From: Streptomyces sp. NBC_01463
GTDB lineage: Bacteria > Actinomycetota > Actinomycetes > Streptomycetales > Streptomycetaceae
Assembly: GCA_036227345.1 (NCBI GenBank)
Contig: CP109468.1
Span: 868,001 to 932,000 of the forward strand
Length of the DNA stretch: 64,000 nt
Reading direction: 5' to 3'
Shown: piece by piece, positions 27,666 through 36,856 of the stretch
Position numbering within the stretch: position 1 is the first letter of the stretch
Layout of the letters: each line of letters starts with the position of its first letter
Made by a program: the position numbers and the translations under genes
Notes under the pieces: generated by a model
The model's database searches: none
What the model saw: the letters and a program-made list of their open reading frames with translations, nothing else
Told to the model about the DNA's origin: nothing

Positions 27666-28373
27666 TCAGCTCACCACTCCGGTCATGACGGCGACGGGTA
27701 CGGAGACGAAGCCCACCGTCAGCACCAGCGCGAGGACGTTGGCGATGGTCTTCAGGGCGCGGTCGCGGGTCGCGCGGCCGGCGCCGAGGGTCTGCGCCGC
27801 GCTCCAGAACCCGTGCTGGACGTGCAGCCCCATGGCGAGCATGGCGACGATGTAGATGACGTTGCCGTACCAGGTGGAGAAGGTGTCGATCACGTTCTGG
27901 TACGGGTGGCCGGACTGGAAGCCGCCGGAGTGCACGGTGCCGGTCGTCAGGTCGAGGATGTGCCAGACGATGAACAGCGCGATGATGATTCCGCCGTAGC
28001 GCATCGTGTTCGTGGCATAGCTGGCGCGCGGCTTCTTGTGCACGTACTTGCTGGGCCGGGCCCGCAGGTCGCGCCGGCTGAGCTGGTACGCGGAGACGGC
28101 GTGCAGGACCACGGCGGCGACGAGCACGACGCGGACGATCCACAGGGCCCACTCGTGGTGCAGGAACGGCTCGCCCATCACGCGCAGCCAGTGCGCGTAG
28201 CCGTTGAACTCGTCGGACCCGAAGAAGATCTTCAGGTTGCCGACCATGTGGACGACCAAGTAGAGGAGCATGATCAGGCCGCTCACGGCCATGATCGTCT
28301 TCTTGCCGACGGACGAGTCCCAGAGCGTGCGCGTCATGGACGGCCGTCGGTCCGTCCGTGTTGCCAATGCCAT
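27666..28373 (-). CDS. sdhC: Succinate dehydrogenase cytochrome b subunit (five-helix type)
   Basis: 235 residues with five membrane helices, the first at about residues 28-48 ([20 protein letters not shown]). Histidines at HMVGN, LHAVS, WHILD and LHVQHG are heme-ligand candidates for the di-heme b558 type that needs no SdhD. First gene of the operon. The ATG at 28373 lies seven bases after a TAGCGT -10 element and has no ribosome site, so the transcript is probably leaderless; a GTG two codons upstream is the alternative. Confidence 0.88.
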   Translation of the reverse strand: MALATRTDRRPSMTRTLWDSSVGKKTIMAVSGLIMLLYLVVHMVGNLKIFFGSDEFNGYAHWLRVMGEPFLHHEWALWIVRVVLVAAVVLHAVSAYQLSRRDLRARPSKYVHKKPRASYATNTMRYGGIIIALFIVWHILDLTTGTVHSGGFQSGHPYQNVIDTFSTWYGNVIYIVAMLAMGLHVQHGFWSAAQTLGAGRATRDRALKTIANVLALVLTVGFVSVPVAVMTGVVS

Positions 28374-28380
28374 GAACACG

Positions 28381-28462
28381 ACGCTAGGGCCGAAGGGCCC
28401 GATCAGTCCAAGACATGGAATGGCTCATCTCCATAGGCTTGAGCTATCGAGGCGGGTAGGGT
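28381..28462. promoter_or_regulatory. Divergent sdhC/lysR promoter region with LysR-type operator
   Basis: Minus strand: TAGCGT (28386-28381) as -10 for sdhC. Plus strand: TAGGGT (28457-28462) as -10 for lysR, six bases before its ATG. Both spacings point to leaderless mRNAs. Between them is an interrupted palindrome ATAG-N7-CTAT (28433-28447), which fits the T-N11-A rule for LysR-type binding sites. The regulator may therefore control itself and sdhCAB. Confidence 0.5.
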
Positions 28463-28468
28463 GAGTGT

Positions 28469-29398
28469 ATGCAGTTCCAGCAGCTCACCTATTTCGTGGC
28501 GGTCGCCGAGGCCCGGCACTTCACCCGCGCCGCGGAGGAGGTGCACGTCTCGCAGCCCTCGCTCTCCCAGCAGATCAGGGCCCTGGAGAACGAGCTGGGT
28601 GCCGAGCTGTTCAGCCGGGCCCGGGGGAACATCGCGCTGACGGACGCGGGCGAGGCCCTGCTGCCGCTCGCCCGGCGCATCCTGGCCGACGCCGACACCG
28701 CCCGGCACGAGGTCCAGGAACTGGCCCAGCTGCGCCGCGGCCGGGTCAGGCTCGGCGCCACACCCAGCCTCTGCACGGGCCTGCTGCCCGATGTGCTCCG
28801 CGCCTTCCACGATCTGCACCCGGGTATCCAGCTGCTGCTGGAGGAGGGCGGCTCGCACGACCTCGTACGGGAACTGGCGCGCGGGGCGCTCGATCTGGCC
28901 CTGGTGGTGCTTCCGCTGCCCGCGGCCTCACCGGCGCTGACCACCGTCGAACTGCTCCAGGAGGACCTGGTGGTGGTCTCTTCCGCGGACGGCCCGCGGC
29001 CCGGCCGCGGTGGCAGCGTCCGGATCGCGGATCTGGAGGGCGAGCCGCTGGTGATGTTCCGGCACGGCTACGACCTGAGGGAGCTCACCGTCGCCGCCTG
29101 CCGGGCCGAGGGCTTCGAGCCGTCGTTCACCGTGGAGGGCGGCGAGATGGACGCCGTCCTCGGCTTCGTGCGGGCCGGTCTCGGGGCCGCCGTGGTGCCC
29201 AGCATGGTGGCGACCCGGGCCGGCCGCGATCTGCGCACCACACCGCTGGCGCGGCCGGGGCTGCGGCGCACGATCGCGCTGGCCCACCGCAGCGACGTGG
29301 CCCCGCCGCGGGCGGCGCGGGAGCTGCAGCGGGTGCTGCTGGCCAGCCGGGCGGACGCGGTGTCCTCGGGCCCGCCACCGGGCGACGGACAGGGCTGA
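28469..29398 (+). CDS. LysR family transcriptional regulator
   Basis: 309 residues. The opening MQFQQLTYFVAVAEARHFTRAAEEVHVSQPSLSQQI-type helix-turn-helix is typical, with the dimerisation helix to about residue 88. The effector-binding domain (RVRLGATPSLC, FTVEGGEMDAVLGFVRAGLGAAVVPS) runs to about 285, then a disordered tail. Position and a shared intergenic palindrome suggest it controls the divergent sdhCAB operon; the inducer, plausibly an organic acid, is unknown. Confidence 0.88.
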   Translation: MQFQQLTYFVAVAEARHFTRAAEEVHVSQPSLSQQIRALENELGAELFSRARGNIALTDAGEALLPLARRILADADTARHEVQELAQLRRGRVRLGATPSLCTGLLPDVLRAFHDLHPGIQLLLEEGGSHDLVRELARGALDLALVVLPLPAASPALTTVELLQEDLVVVSSADGPRPGRGGSVRIADLEGEPLVMFRHGYDLRELTVAACRAEGFEPSFTVEGGEMDAVLGFVRAGLGAAVVPSMVATRAGRDLRTTPLARPGLRRTIALAHRSDVAPPRAARELQRVLLASRADAVSSGPPPGDGQG

Positions 29399-29420
29399 GG
29401 ACACCGCGGCACCGCCGGGC

Positions 29421-31595
29421 TCACACCGCGTCGGCCAGCAGCAGCGAGTGGATCCGGTCCGGGGCCCCGGGGCGCGCGTAGTACCAGCCCTGGGCCGTGT
29501 CGCAGCCCAGCTGCCGCAGCTGCTCCGCCTGGGCCCCCGTCTCCACGCCCTCGACCGTCACGGCCAGGTCCAGGCTGTGCGCGAGCGAGACGATCCCCTC
29601 GACGATCTTCAGGTCCACCGGATCGGCCGGATGGTGCTGCATCCCCTGCGTGAAGGAACGGTCCAGCTTCAGCACGCTCACCGGCAGCCGCCGCAGGTTC
29701 GCCAGGTTCGAGTACCCCGTGCCGAAGTCGTCGAGCGCTATGTCGACGCCCATGTCGGCCAGTTGCCGCAGCGGCTTCAGCAGGTCCTCGTCCGCCCCGA
29801 TGAGGGCCGACTCGGTGACCTCCAGGCACAGCGCCCCGGCTTCGAGCCCCGAACGCTCCAGGATGTTCACCGTCTCCGCGACCAGCCGCGGGTGGTGCAA
29901 CTGGGCGGGCGAGAGGTTGACGTTGATCCGCAGCGGACCGCCGTCGGTGTGCCGCTCCTGCCAGAAGTTGGCCTGCCGCACCGACTCCTCCAGCACCCAC
30001 CGGCCCAGCGGCACGATCAGCCCGGTGTGCTCGGCGAGCGCGATGAACCGGTCCGGCCCCAGCACCCCGTGCTGCGGATGGCACCAGCGCACCAGCGCCT
30101 CGGCGCCGTGCACCGAACCGTCACCGAGGTGCACCAGCGGCTGGTACTCGATGAAGAACTCACCGCGCTCCAGCGCGGCCGGCAGCGCCGTGGTCAGGCC
30201 GTGCCGGGTGATGGCGCGGGCGTCCGCCTCCGCGTCGGCGAGCTCGAAGCGGTTGCCGCCCGCGGACTTGGCGCGGTACATCGTGATGTCGGCGCTCCGC
30301 AGCACCTCCGCGGCGCTGCGTTCGCCCGCCGGCCCCTCGACGACCCCGATGGACCCGCGGACCGTCAGCTCGCGCCCGTCCAGCCGGATCGGCGTGCCGA
30401 GGACACTCAGGATCCGGCACGCCAGGTCGTCGACCTCGGACGCGGTGTCGGGGCCGGTGGTCAGCGCCACGAACTCGTCGCCGCCGAGCCGCGCCACCAT
30501 CTCACCGGGTGCGGTCGCGCAGCTCTGCAGCCGGTCCGCGACCTCGACCAGCAGCCGGTCGCCCGAGGCGTGGCCCAGGCTGTCGTTGATGGCCTTGAAA
30601 CCGTCCAGGTCCAGGTAGCAGAGGCCGAACCGGCTGCCGTCCCCGGCTGAGAGCGCTTTCTCGAGACGCTCGAAGAAGAGCGTCCTGTTCGGCAGGCCGG
30701 TGAGCGCGTCGTGCGTGGCCTCGTACCGCAGCCGCAGATTGAGCAGCCGCCGCTCGGTGGTGTCCTCCATCAGGGCCAGCTGGTACTCCGGCCGGCCCTC
30801 GGAATCCCGCAGCAGAGACACCGTCAGATTGGTCCACAGGACGGTGCCGTCGTTGCGGTAGTACGGCTTCTCGACCCGGTAGTGCTCGCGTTCGCCGCGC
30901 ACCAGCTCGTTGTAGTACCGCCATACCTGCGGGGAGTCCTCGGGGTGGACCCACTCGTCGACGCGGTGGCTCAGGACGTGGTTCTCGAGGCCGCCGAACA
31001 TCCGGGTGAGGGTGTCGTTGACCTCCAGCACGTTGCCGTCCAGGTCGGCGATCCCGATGCCGATGGCGGCGTCCTTGAAGACGGCCCGGAAGCGCGCCTC
31101 CGTCGCGTGCAGCGCCTGTTCGGCCTGCGAGCGCGCGGTGAGCGCCGAGCGGGCGATGGCCTCCTGCTCGGCGAGGGTCCGCTCGCGCAGGGCCTGGGAG
31201 AAGCCTCCCGCGACGGCGTGCTGGATCCGCGCGCAGCGGGACCGGCTGTCCTCGGTCGACAGGGCGTCCGGCCCATTGCTGCCGCAGTAGAGCACGAGGT
31301 ACGAGTCGACGACCCCGAGCGTGGAGCTGAGTGCGTCGGGGTCCGTGCAGTGCGCCGCGACGAGGGCGGTGCCCACCCGGCTCGCGGGAGCCGCGTCGAA
31401 GGGGCGGGCGTGCAGGGTGTCGCTGAGCGCGCGGGCGAGCGGGAGCAGATGCTGCTCGAACTCGGGCCGCGTCATGGAGGTGGCTGTCGACGGGAAGATC
31501 GCCCGGCTCCAGATCGTGGCGAATCTCCGGAGCCGGTCCTCGGGGCCGTCCGGCTCCGCGTCCGGGGCTCCGGACGCCTGGGCGGGAATGCTCAC
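29421..31595 (-). CDS. rmdA: PAS-GGDEF-EAL cyclic-di-GMP protein (RmdA-like)
   Basis: 724 residues, soluble. An N-terminal helical region of unknown fold (1-160) is followed by a PAS domain (about 165-285), a GGDEF domain with an intact RLGGDEF motif (about 295-455) and an EAL domain with intact GAEALVRW and DDFGTGYS segments (about 470-715). Both synthesis and hydrolysis sites look functional. The layout matches Streptomyces RmdA, reported as a phosphodiesterase affecting sporulation; the name is assigned by domain order and neighbourhood. GTG start at 31595, overlapping the stop of the upstream methyltransferase gene (GTGA). Confidence 0.82.
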   Translation of the reverse strand: MSIPAQASGAPDAEPDGPEDRLRRFATIWSRAIFPSTATSMTRPEFEQHLLPLARALSDTLHARPFDAAPASRVGTALVAAHCTDPDALSSTLGVVDSYLVLYCGSNGPDALSTEDSRSRCARIQHAVAGGFSQALRERTLAEQEAIARSALTARSQAEQALHATEARFRAVFKDAAIGIGIADLDGNVLEVNDTLTRMFGGLENHVLSHRVDEWVHPEDSPQVWRYYNELVRGEREHYRVEKPYYRNDGTVLWTNLTVSLLRDSEGRPEYQLALMEDTTERRLLNLRLRYEATHDALTGLPNRTLFFERLEKALSAGDGSRFGLCYLDLDGFKAINDSLGHASGDRLLVEVADRLQSCATAPGEMVARLGGDEFVALTTGPDTASEVDDLACRILSVLGTPIRLDGRELTVRGSIGVVEGPAGERSAAEVLRSADITMYRAKSAGGNRFELADAEADARAITRHGLTTALPAALERGEFFIEYQPLVHLGDGSVHGAEALVRWCHPQHGVLGPDRFIALAEHTGLIVPLGRWVLEESVRQANFWQERHTDGGPLRINVNLSPAQLHHPRLVAETVNILERSGLEAGALCLEVTESALIGADEDLLKPLRQLADMGVDIALDDFGTGYSNLANLRRLPVSVLKLDRSFTQGMQHHPADPVDLKIVEGIVSLAHSLDLAVTVEGVETGAQAEQLRQLGCDTAQGWYYARPGAPDRIHSLLLADAV

Positions 31596-32410
31596 GCCTT
31601 GCGTCCCACTCCAGCGAAGCCCGAGAAGGCGTATGGGTCCTCGTTCTCCTGGGCGGCCGCGGAGTCGGGGTGCCAGTCCGGCATCGACACCAGGCCGGGC
31701 TCGATCATCTCGTAGCCCTCGAAGAACCGGCCGATCTCGTCCTGCGACCGCATCACCAGCGGGTTGCGGATGTTCTTGTACACCCCGACCGTGCCGTCGG
31801 CCTCCGCCTGCGTCAGCGGAATGCCCTCGTACGAGGCGTGCGTGACGATGAGAAGGCTGCCGGGCGCCAGGGCGTCGCGCAGGGCGGCGACGGCGGTCTG
31901 CGGGTCGTCGGAGTCCTCGATGAAATGGAGTACGGCGACGAGCAGCAGCGCCACCGGCCGGTCCAGGTCGAGGAACTTCACGATGTCCGGGTGGCCGAGG
32001 ATCTCCTCGGGCCGGCGCAGATCGGCGGTCGCGATCACCGCGCGGTCGTTCCCTTCGAGCACGGCCTCGCTGTGTGCGACTGCGACCGGATCGTGGTCGA
32101 CGTACGCCACCTTGGCCTGCGGGTCGATCGCCTGGGCGACCTCGTGGACGTTTCCGAAGGTGGGTATCCCGGAACCGATGTCGAGGAACTGCGTGACTCC
32201 CCGGTCCAGCGCGTAGCGCACGGCGCGGCGCATAAAGGCGCGGTTCGCCTGCATGATCTTGGGAAGTCCCGGCATGAACTCCATGGCCTTGCGGGCTGCT
32301 TCCCGGTCCACTTCGAAATTGTGCGAGCCGCCCAGATAGAAGTCATACATTCGGGACACGCTCGGCACCGAAATGTCAATGCCTTGCGGTGCCCAGGCGG
32401 GACGCTCCAT
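31592..32410 (-). CDS. DUF574 SAM-dependent methyltransferase
   Basis: 272 residues of the actinobacterial S-adenosyl methyltransferase (DUF574) family. The opening ISVPSVSRMYDFYLGGSHNFEVDR is diagnostic. FLDIGSGIPT is the SAM-binding loop, VAYVDHDPVAV its acidic strand end, and an ATADLRRPEEIL motif follows. Substrate unknown; the family is greatly expanded in Streptomyces. The ATG at 32410 has GGAG eight bases upstream. The stop overlaps the rmdA start, so methyltransferase and cyclic-di-GMP enzyme are made from one message. Confidence 0.85.
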   Translation of the reverse strand: MERPAWAPQGIDISVPSVSRMYDFYLGGSHNFEVDREAARKAMEFMPGLPKIMQANRAFMRRAVRYALDRGVTQFLDIGSGIPTFGNVHEVAQAIDPQAKVAYVDHDPVAVAHSEAVLEGNDRAVIATADLRRPEEILGHPDIVKFLDLDRPVALLLVAVLHFIEDSDDPQTAVAALRDALAPGSLLIVTHASYEGIPLTQAEADGTVGVYKNIRNPLVMRSQDEIGRFFEGYEMIEPGLVSMPDWHPDSAAAQENEDPYAFSGFAGVGRKA

Positions 32411-32553
32411 CGATGTCTCCAACAAGTCGCCACGGCGATCCGGCCATGTTCATGGTCAGTGTTGACCAGAGGCTACTGATCCACCGCCAGGAGAGCGAGC
32501 GGAAACGGAAATTAGCGGTCCGTTATTGGTCACACACCAGTGGCAAGTGCAAC

Positions 32554-32590
32554 CGCCCCGTCGCTGCGGGTGACATTCAGCGACGGGGCG
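32554..32590 (-). terminator. Hairpin terminator after repeat lipoprotein gene
   Basis: A perfect 13-bp inverted repeat (32554-32566 and 32578-32590) with an 11-base loop, starting 23 bases beyond the lipoprotein stop on the minus strand. It also shields the methyltransferase operon from read-through. Confidence 0.75.
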
Positions 32591-32612
32591 ATGCAAGAAG
32601 TTCATTTCCGAA

Positions 32613-33572
32613 CTACTTTGTCGCCCCGACCAGCTTGGCCTGCGGGGAGACTGCGTACCATGTTCCCCCGACACCCTGGCCGTTGGTGTCACCGGGCCTG
32701 ACGTCGCCGGAGAAGGTGTAGATGGGCCAGCAGTCGACGGCCTGCTGCTTGAGCCCGTCCGGCCGGTCGAAGGTGACGAAGCCCTTCGTGGTGACGCCCT
32801 TCACATCATTCTTCGCGACGGGCGCGACGACCGGCCACTTCGAGAGACAGGCTCCGGTGCAGGCCGACTTCATCGGCCATGCGACATCCTTCTTGAAGCG
32901 GTAGACCGTCATGCCTCGCTTGTCCACGACGATATCGCCGAGTTTCGGATCCTTGCGCACCGAGAGGCCCGCGAGGGCTGCCGGTTGCGCCCCGGACGGG
33001 CCGTCGGCGTTCACCGCCGCCTTCTTGCCGTCCGGTGCCGCGGCGAACCAGGTTCCGCCCACTCCCTGCCCCGTCGCGTCGCCCGGCGCGGTGTCCTTGG
33101 CGTACCGGTACATCGGCCAGCCGGCCAGTGTGAGTTGCTGGGTGCCGTCGGCCCGGGTGACCTTCCCGATCAGTGCGGCATCGGTCCCGGCCGCCGCGGT
33201 GACATTGCCCGCGGGCACCGGCGGCCAGGCTTTCGCACAGTCGCCATCGCAATTCGACTTGGGCGGGTTCGCGGTGTCCTTGTCGAATCGGTAGAGCGTG
33301 AATCCCCCGCTGTCCGTCACCACTTTGCCGAGCTTCTTGCTGTCCCACACCGCGAGCTGCCCGGCCTGCTTCGCCGCGGCCGTCTCCGTCGTGGCGCCGG
33401 AGCCGTAACCGCTGTCCGATCCGTACCCGTCCCCGGCCTCCGCGGCCGGACTCGCGTTGCCCACGTTCTGTCCGTTGGGTGACTGGGTCCCCTGTTCCTG
33501 ACCGCACGCCGTCGTCAGCGCCACCAGGGCCACCGCGGTCACCGCGAGCGAGGCGTTCCGCCAGGTGTTCAT
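32613..33572 (-). CDS. Secreted-repeat lipoprotein (SCO0930-like)
   Basis: 319 residues. The signal peptide ends in LTTAC (lipobox, Cys near residue 23). A Ser/Gly-rich linker (about 25-65) leads into two pairs of secreted-repeat units of the COG4315 family, recognisable by G-x-T-L-Y-R-F-D-K-D, C-x-G-x-C-A-K-A-W-P-P and G-x-x-M-Y-R-Y motifs. These repeat with C-T-G-A-C-L-S-K-W-P and W-P-I-Y-T-F. Each unit carries a C-x3-C pair that may form disulfides or bind metal. It would sit on the outer face of the membrane; function unknown. Confidence 0.82.
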   Translation of the reverse strand: MNTWRNASLAVTAVALVALTTACGQEQGTQSPNGQNVGNASPAAEAGDGYGSDSGYGSGATTETAAAKQAGQLAVWDSKKLGKVVTDSGGFTLYRFDKDTANPPKSNCDGDCAKAWPPVPAGNVTAAAGTDAALIGKVTRADGTQQLTLAGWPMYRYAKDTAPGDATGQGVGGTWFAAAPDGKKAAVNADGPSGAQPAALAGLSVRKDPKLGDIVVDKRGMTVYRFKKDVAWPMKSACTGACLSKWPVVAPVAKNDVKGVTTKGFVTFDRPDGLKQQAVDCWPIYTFSGDVRPGDTNGQGVGGTWYAVSPQAKLVGATK

Positions 33573-33764
33573 GTCAACTCCCGTGGTACTTCGATCAGTT
33601 GCGACGCGGGTTCGCGTCGTTCATGGCCGTAGATACGGGTGCCGGGGCGCGCTTTGTTCAATGCGTACGCAGATTCTTCCGAAGCCGCAAACACCGGATG
33701 CCTCAGGTCCCCTCCATCGGGCGAACCGGACGGGTGTCCGGCGTGCCTCCCCGCCGACTGGAAC

Positions 33765-34307
33765 ATGCTCCCCGTCGTGTACGGATCACTCATCGGCCGC
33801 CTCACCGCCGCCGTCGCACTCACCTGGCTGCTCACCGCCCCTGTGCCCGCGGTGGCCGACAACTGCGCGTATGCCTCGATCGGGGAGGGGGACGGCGGTT
33901 CGGCGGTGGCCAGCAGCGGCGACGGAAGCTGCCATGCGGGCCCGAAGCCGAAGCCCACTCCCCCACCGGCCCCGAAACCCCCGCCACCACCACCGCCTCC
34001 GCCGCCTCCGCCGCCTCCGCCCCCTCCACCCCCGCCGCCGCCTCCACCCCCGCCACCCGAGCCGGCGCCGCCGCCCCCTCCCCCTCCGCCGCCACCGCCG
34101 CCTCCCACACCGACACCGACGCCCACGCCGACACCCACACCGACCCCGTCCGCACGCCCCGCGCCGCCCTCACCCATCGCGCTCCCCTCGTACCGCAGAC
34201 CCGTACGGAAGGCTCCGGAACGCCATACCTCCCTGGTCACCCTCACCTTGATGATCACCGCCCCCGCGGTGTTCGCCGTCGCCGTCCTGCGGCCCCGTTC
34301 CCGATGA
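33765..34307 (+). CDS. Proline-stalk surface protein with C-terminal membrane anchor
   Basis: 180 residues, not recognised as a named family. A signal peptide (residues 5-30, ending AVA-DN) precedes a short Cys-containing head (NCAYASIGEGDGGS...DGSCHAGP, two Cys that could pair). Then comes a nearly uninterrupted proline tract (about residues 62-122), a PT-repeat (TPTPTP) and a C-terminal transmembrane helix (about 158-175) with a basic end. The rigid proline rod would hold the small head beyond the cell wall. A membrane protein of the DUF4239 type starts 16 bases later, so the two are probably co-expressed. Confidence 0.6.
   Translation: MLPVVYGSLIGRLTAAVALTWLLTAPVPAVADNCAYASIGEGDGGSAVASSGDGSCHAGPKPKPTPPPAPKPPPPPPPPPPPPPPPPPPPPPPPPPPPEPAPPPPPPPPPPPPPTPTPTPTPTPTPTPSARPAPPSPIALPSYRRPVRKAPERHTSLVTLTLMITAPAVFAVAVLRPRSR
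33951..34158. repeat. CCN-rich proline-coding low-complexity tract
   Basis: About 200 bases made almost wholly of CCN codons, ending in a (CCCACN)n-like stretch that encodes TP repeats. Length variation and assembly error are likely here. Confidence 0.8.
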
Positions 34308-34322
34308 CCTCCGGAGGCACTC

Positions 34323-35090
34323 ATGTCGGAATGGCTTGTTCTCGCCCTCGCCATGGTGGCGGCCAGCGCCGTCGTCCTGACCATCGCCGTACTCAACAAC
34401 CGCCGTCTGCCCGAGGACGACGACCCGTCCGAGACCCCCGACGTCATCGAGTACATGACGATGATGATCGGGGTGGTCTACGCCATCGTGCTGGGCCTCG
34501 CCATCGCGGGCGTCTGGGAGGGCCGCGGCGCCGCCCAGGAGTACGTACGCCAGGAGGCCCAGGCACTGCACGAGGTCAGCGCGCGCTCGTCCGTCTACCC
34601 GCCCGAGGTCCGCACCCGGATCCGCGCCGATGTCGACACCTACGTCAGCTACGTCGTGCACGACGAGTGGCGGGCCATGAGCAAGCACGGCACGCTCACC
34701 GACCGGGGCGCCGAGCTCCTGGACCGGGTCAGGGCCGACGTCACGGACTACCGGCCGAAGACGGACCACGAGGGACAGGCCTACCAGCCGCTGGTCGACC
34801 AGGTCGCCGCTGCCGACGACGCCCGCAACGCACGGGGGCAGAGCGCCGGCGCCACCATGCCGGGTGTCGTCTGGTTCGGACTGATCACCGGAGCGCTGGT
34901 GACGGTGGGGCTGATCTTCACCCTGCAGATCCGCCGCACGTTCCGTGAACTCCTGCTGGCGGGTCTGTTCAGTGTGCTGATCGCCTTCCTCCTCTTCCTG
35001 ATCTGGGACTTCGACTCCCCCTTCGGCCGGGGCATCTCGGCCACCGCCGCACCGTTCCTGGATCTGTTCCCCGGCGCCGCGGGCGGATAG
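34323..35090 (+). CDS. DUF4239 (bestrophin-like) membrane protein
   Basis: 255 residues. Two N-terminal helices (about 3-25 and 45-68), a cytoplasmic or external helical loop of about 110 residues with acidic and arginine residues, then two C-terminal helices (about 180-202 and 208-228). This is the DUF4239 layout, distantly like bestrophin anion channels. Function unknown. It follows the proline-stalk gene by 16 bases and is closed by a hairpin, suggesting a two-gene surface unit. Confidence 0.78.
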   Translation: MSEWLVLALAMVAASAVVLTIAVLNNRRLPEDDDPSETPDVIEYMTMMIGVVYAIVLGLAIAGVWEGRGAAQEYVRQEAQALHEVSARSSVYPPEVRTRIRADVDTYVSYVVHDEWRAMSKHGTLTDRGAELLDRVRADVTDYRPKTDHEGQAYQPLVDQVAAADDARNARGQSAGATMPGVVWFGLITGALVTVGLIFTLQIRRTFRELLLAGLFSVLIAFLLFLIWDFDSPFGRGISATAAPFLDLFPGAAGG

Positions 35091-35095
35091 CGGGC

Positions 35096-35129
35096 CTGTC
35101 CCCCGGGCGGTGCGCCGCTCGGGGGACAG
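35096..35129 (+). terminator. Hairpin terminator after DUF4239 gene
   Basis: CTGTCCCCCG (35096-35105) pairs with 35120-35129, and the inner GCGG/CCGC bases extend the stem around a TGCG loop. It starts six bases after the stop. Confidence 0.75.
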
Positions 35130-35163
35130 CGGTGCCCCGAGCGGCGCACCCCGATCGCGGGCG

Positions 35164-35204
35164 AAATGCACCACTTCTAGCGTTGCCCGCATCGAGGTGC
35201 ATTT
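35164..35204 (+). repeat. Inverted repeat AAATGCACC ... GGTGCATTT in a gene leader
   Basis: Nine-base perfect arms at 35164-35172 and 35196-35204 flank a -10-like TAGCGT (35178-35183), about 60 bases before the Ig-like surface protein start. It could be an operator that brackets the promoter. Confidence 0.45.
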
Positions 35205-35262
35205 CTGACGCTTTGTGGAAATCCGTTCCGCAGCTGCTCCTCGGGGACCCGGAGGATTCACC

Positions 35263-35817
35263 ATGCGCGCAATACGTGTCACCCCCGTCGCTCTGCTCGG
35301 CGCCGCAGCACTCGCCCTGACCGCCCCGGCCGTGACCGCGTATGCAGCTACCACGGGCGGCCCGCCCATCGGCGGGAGCGGATACACCGTCACGCCCTCG
35401 GTGATCGCGCCGGGCGGCCAGGTCACCCTGGCGGCCAAGGGGTGCTCCACCACGGCCACCGCGTCCTCGGGGGTGTTCGACACCGTCACCATCCCCAGGA
35501 ACGGCACCGGCAGGGCGACGGTCGACTGGGACGCGAAGCCGGGTGCGGCCTATGAAGTGACGTTCATCTGCAACACCTCGCCGAGTTCCACGGCCAAGGT
35601 GAACCTCACGGTCAGCGCCGCCACCAGCACACCCACCACGAGCTCGACGAGCTCCCCGGTGTCCACGGCCTCCCCGGCCGGTGTGCAGGGCGGTATGGGC
35701 GGCAGCATCGACAGCATGAACTCCGGCGAGATCGTGGCCGGCACCGCGCTGGCGGTGGCCGCAGCGGCCGGCACCGTCTTCGTGGTGCGGCGCCGCAAGG
35801 AGAGCCGCTCGCACTGA
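35263..35817 (+). CDS. Ig-like membrane-anchored surface protein (paralogue A)
   Basis: 184 residues. Signal peptide (residues 1-28, ending AYA-AT), one Ig-like beta domain (about 40-120) with two cysteines (KGC and FIC) that could form a disulfide, and a Ser/Thr-rich linker. Then GVQGGMGGS, a transmembrane helix (about 152-172) and a basic RRRKE tail. The layout resembles sortase substrates, but no LPxTG- or LAxTG-like signal is visible. It shares its plan and several motifs with the convergent gene at 35911-36543. CGGAGGA precedes the ATG. Confidence 0.65.
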   Translation: MRAIRVTPVALLGAAALALTAPAVTAYAATTGGPPIGGSGYTVTPSVIAPGGQVTLAAKGCSTTATASSGVFDTVTIPRNGTGRATVDWDAKPGAAYEVTFICNTSPSSTAKVNLTVSAATSTPTTSSTSSPVSTASPAGVQGGMGGSIDSMNSGEIVAGTALAVAAAAGTVFVVRRRKESRSH

Positions 35818-35839
35818 CCGGCCGTCCTCGACGGAACGA

Positions 35840-35878
35840 AAGTCGCCCCGGGTCCTCATGGAGGACTCGGGGCGACTT
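35840..35878. terminator. Bidirectional hairpin between the two surface protein genes
   Basis: An 18-bp stem (35840-35857 with 35861-35878, one G-T mismatch) with a three-base loop between the convergent stops. Confidence 0.8.
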
Positions 35879-35910
35879 CGGTTATCGGGCCTGCGGGAGC
35901 GTCCTTACGG

Positions 35911-36543
<633 letters not shown>

Positions 36544-36856
36544 CGTTCGAACCTCCAGCGGGAAGCGCCCCGGAGCTCTGTGCACCGGGATGGATCGACG
36601 AGAACGCCTCCCATGACGAACCCTCACCAGATCCTTGATCCACCGCATTTCGGCACTGCTCCACCCCGGTGATCCGACACACCGTGCGGAGACCCGTGAA
36701 TCTGATGGACCCGCAGGTCACAGACCGTCAGAACTTTTATCCGCCCACTACTCCGATAAGAAGCCCGCCCCGCGGCCGCCACCCGTTCGCACTTCCCTGA
36801 ATGCCGGGCGACCGGCCCGCGCCTAGCGTTCCCCTCGTCGCGACGAAGGGAGAACC
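36544..36856. promoter_or_regulatory. 313-bp divergent intergenic region, surface protein / sortase
   Basis: No gene is visible. A -10-like TAGCGT at 36824-36829 lies 27 bases before the sortase start, with GAAGGGAGA as ribosome site. On the other side only the ribosome site of the surface protein is clear. The middle is less GC-rich than its surroundings, which suits control elements, but I see no convincing palindrome. Confidence 0.4.

Noticed and set aside
33569..34456. Glycine-repeat frame opposite the proline-stalk gene
   Set aside because: Poly-Gly is the reverse reading of CCN proline codons; the plus-strand frame has a signal peptide and membrane anchor.
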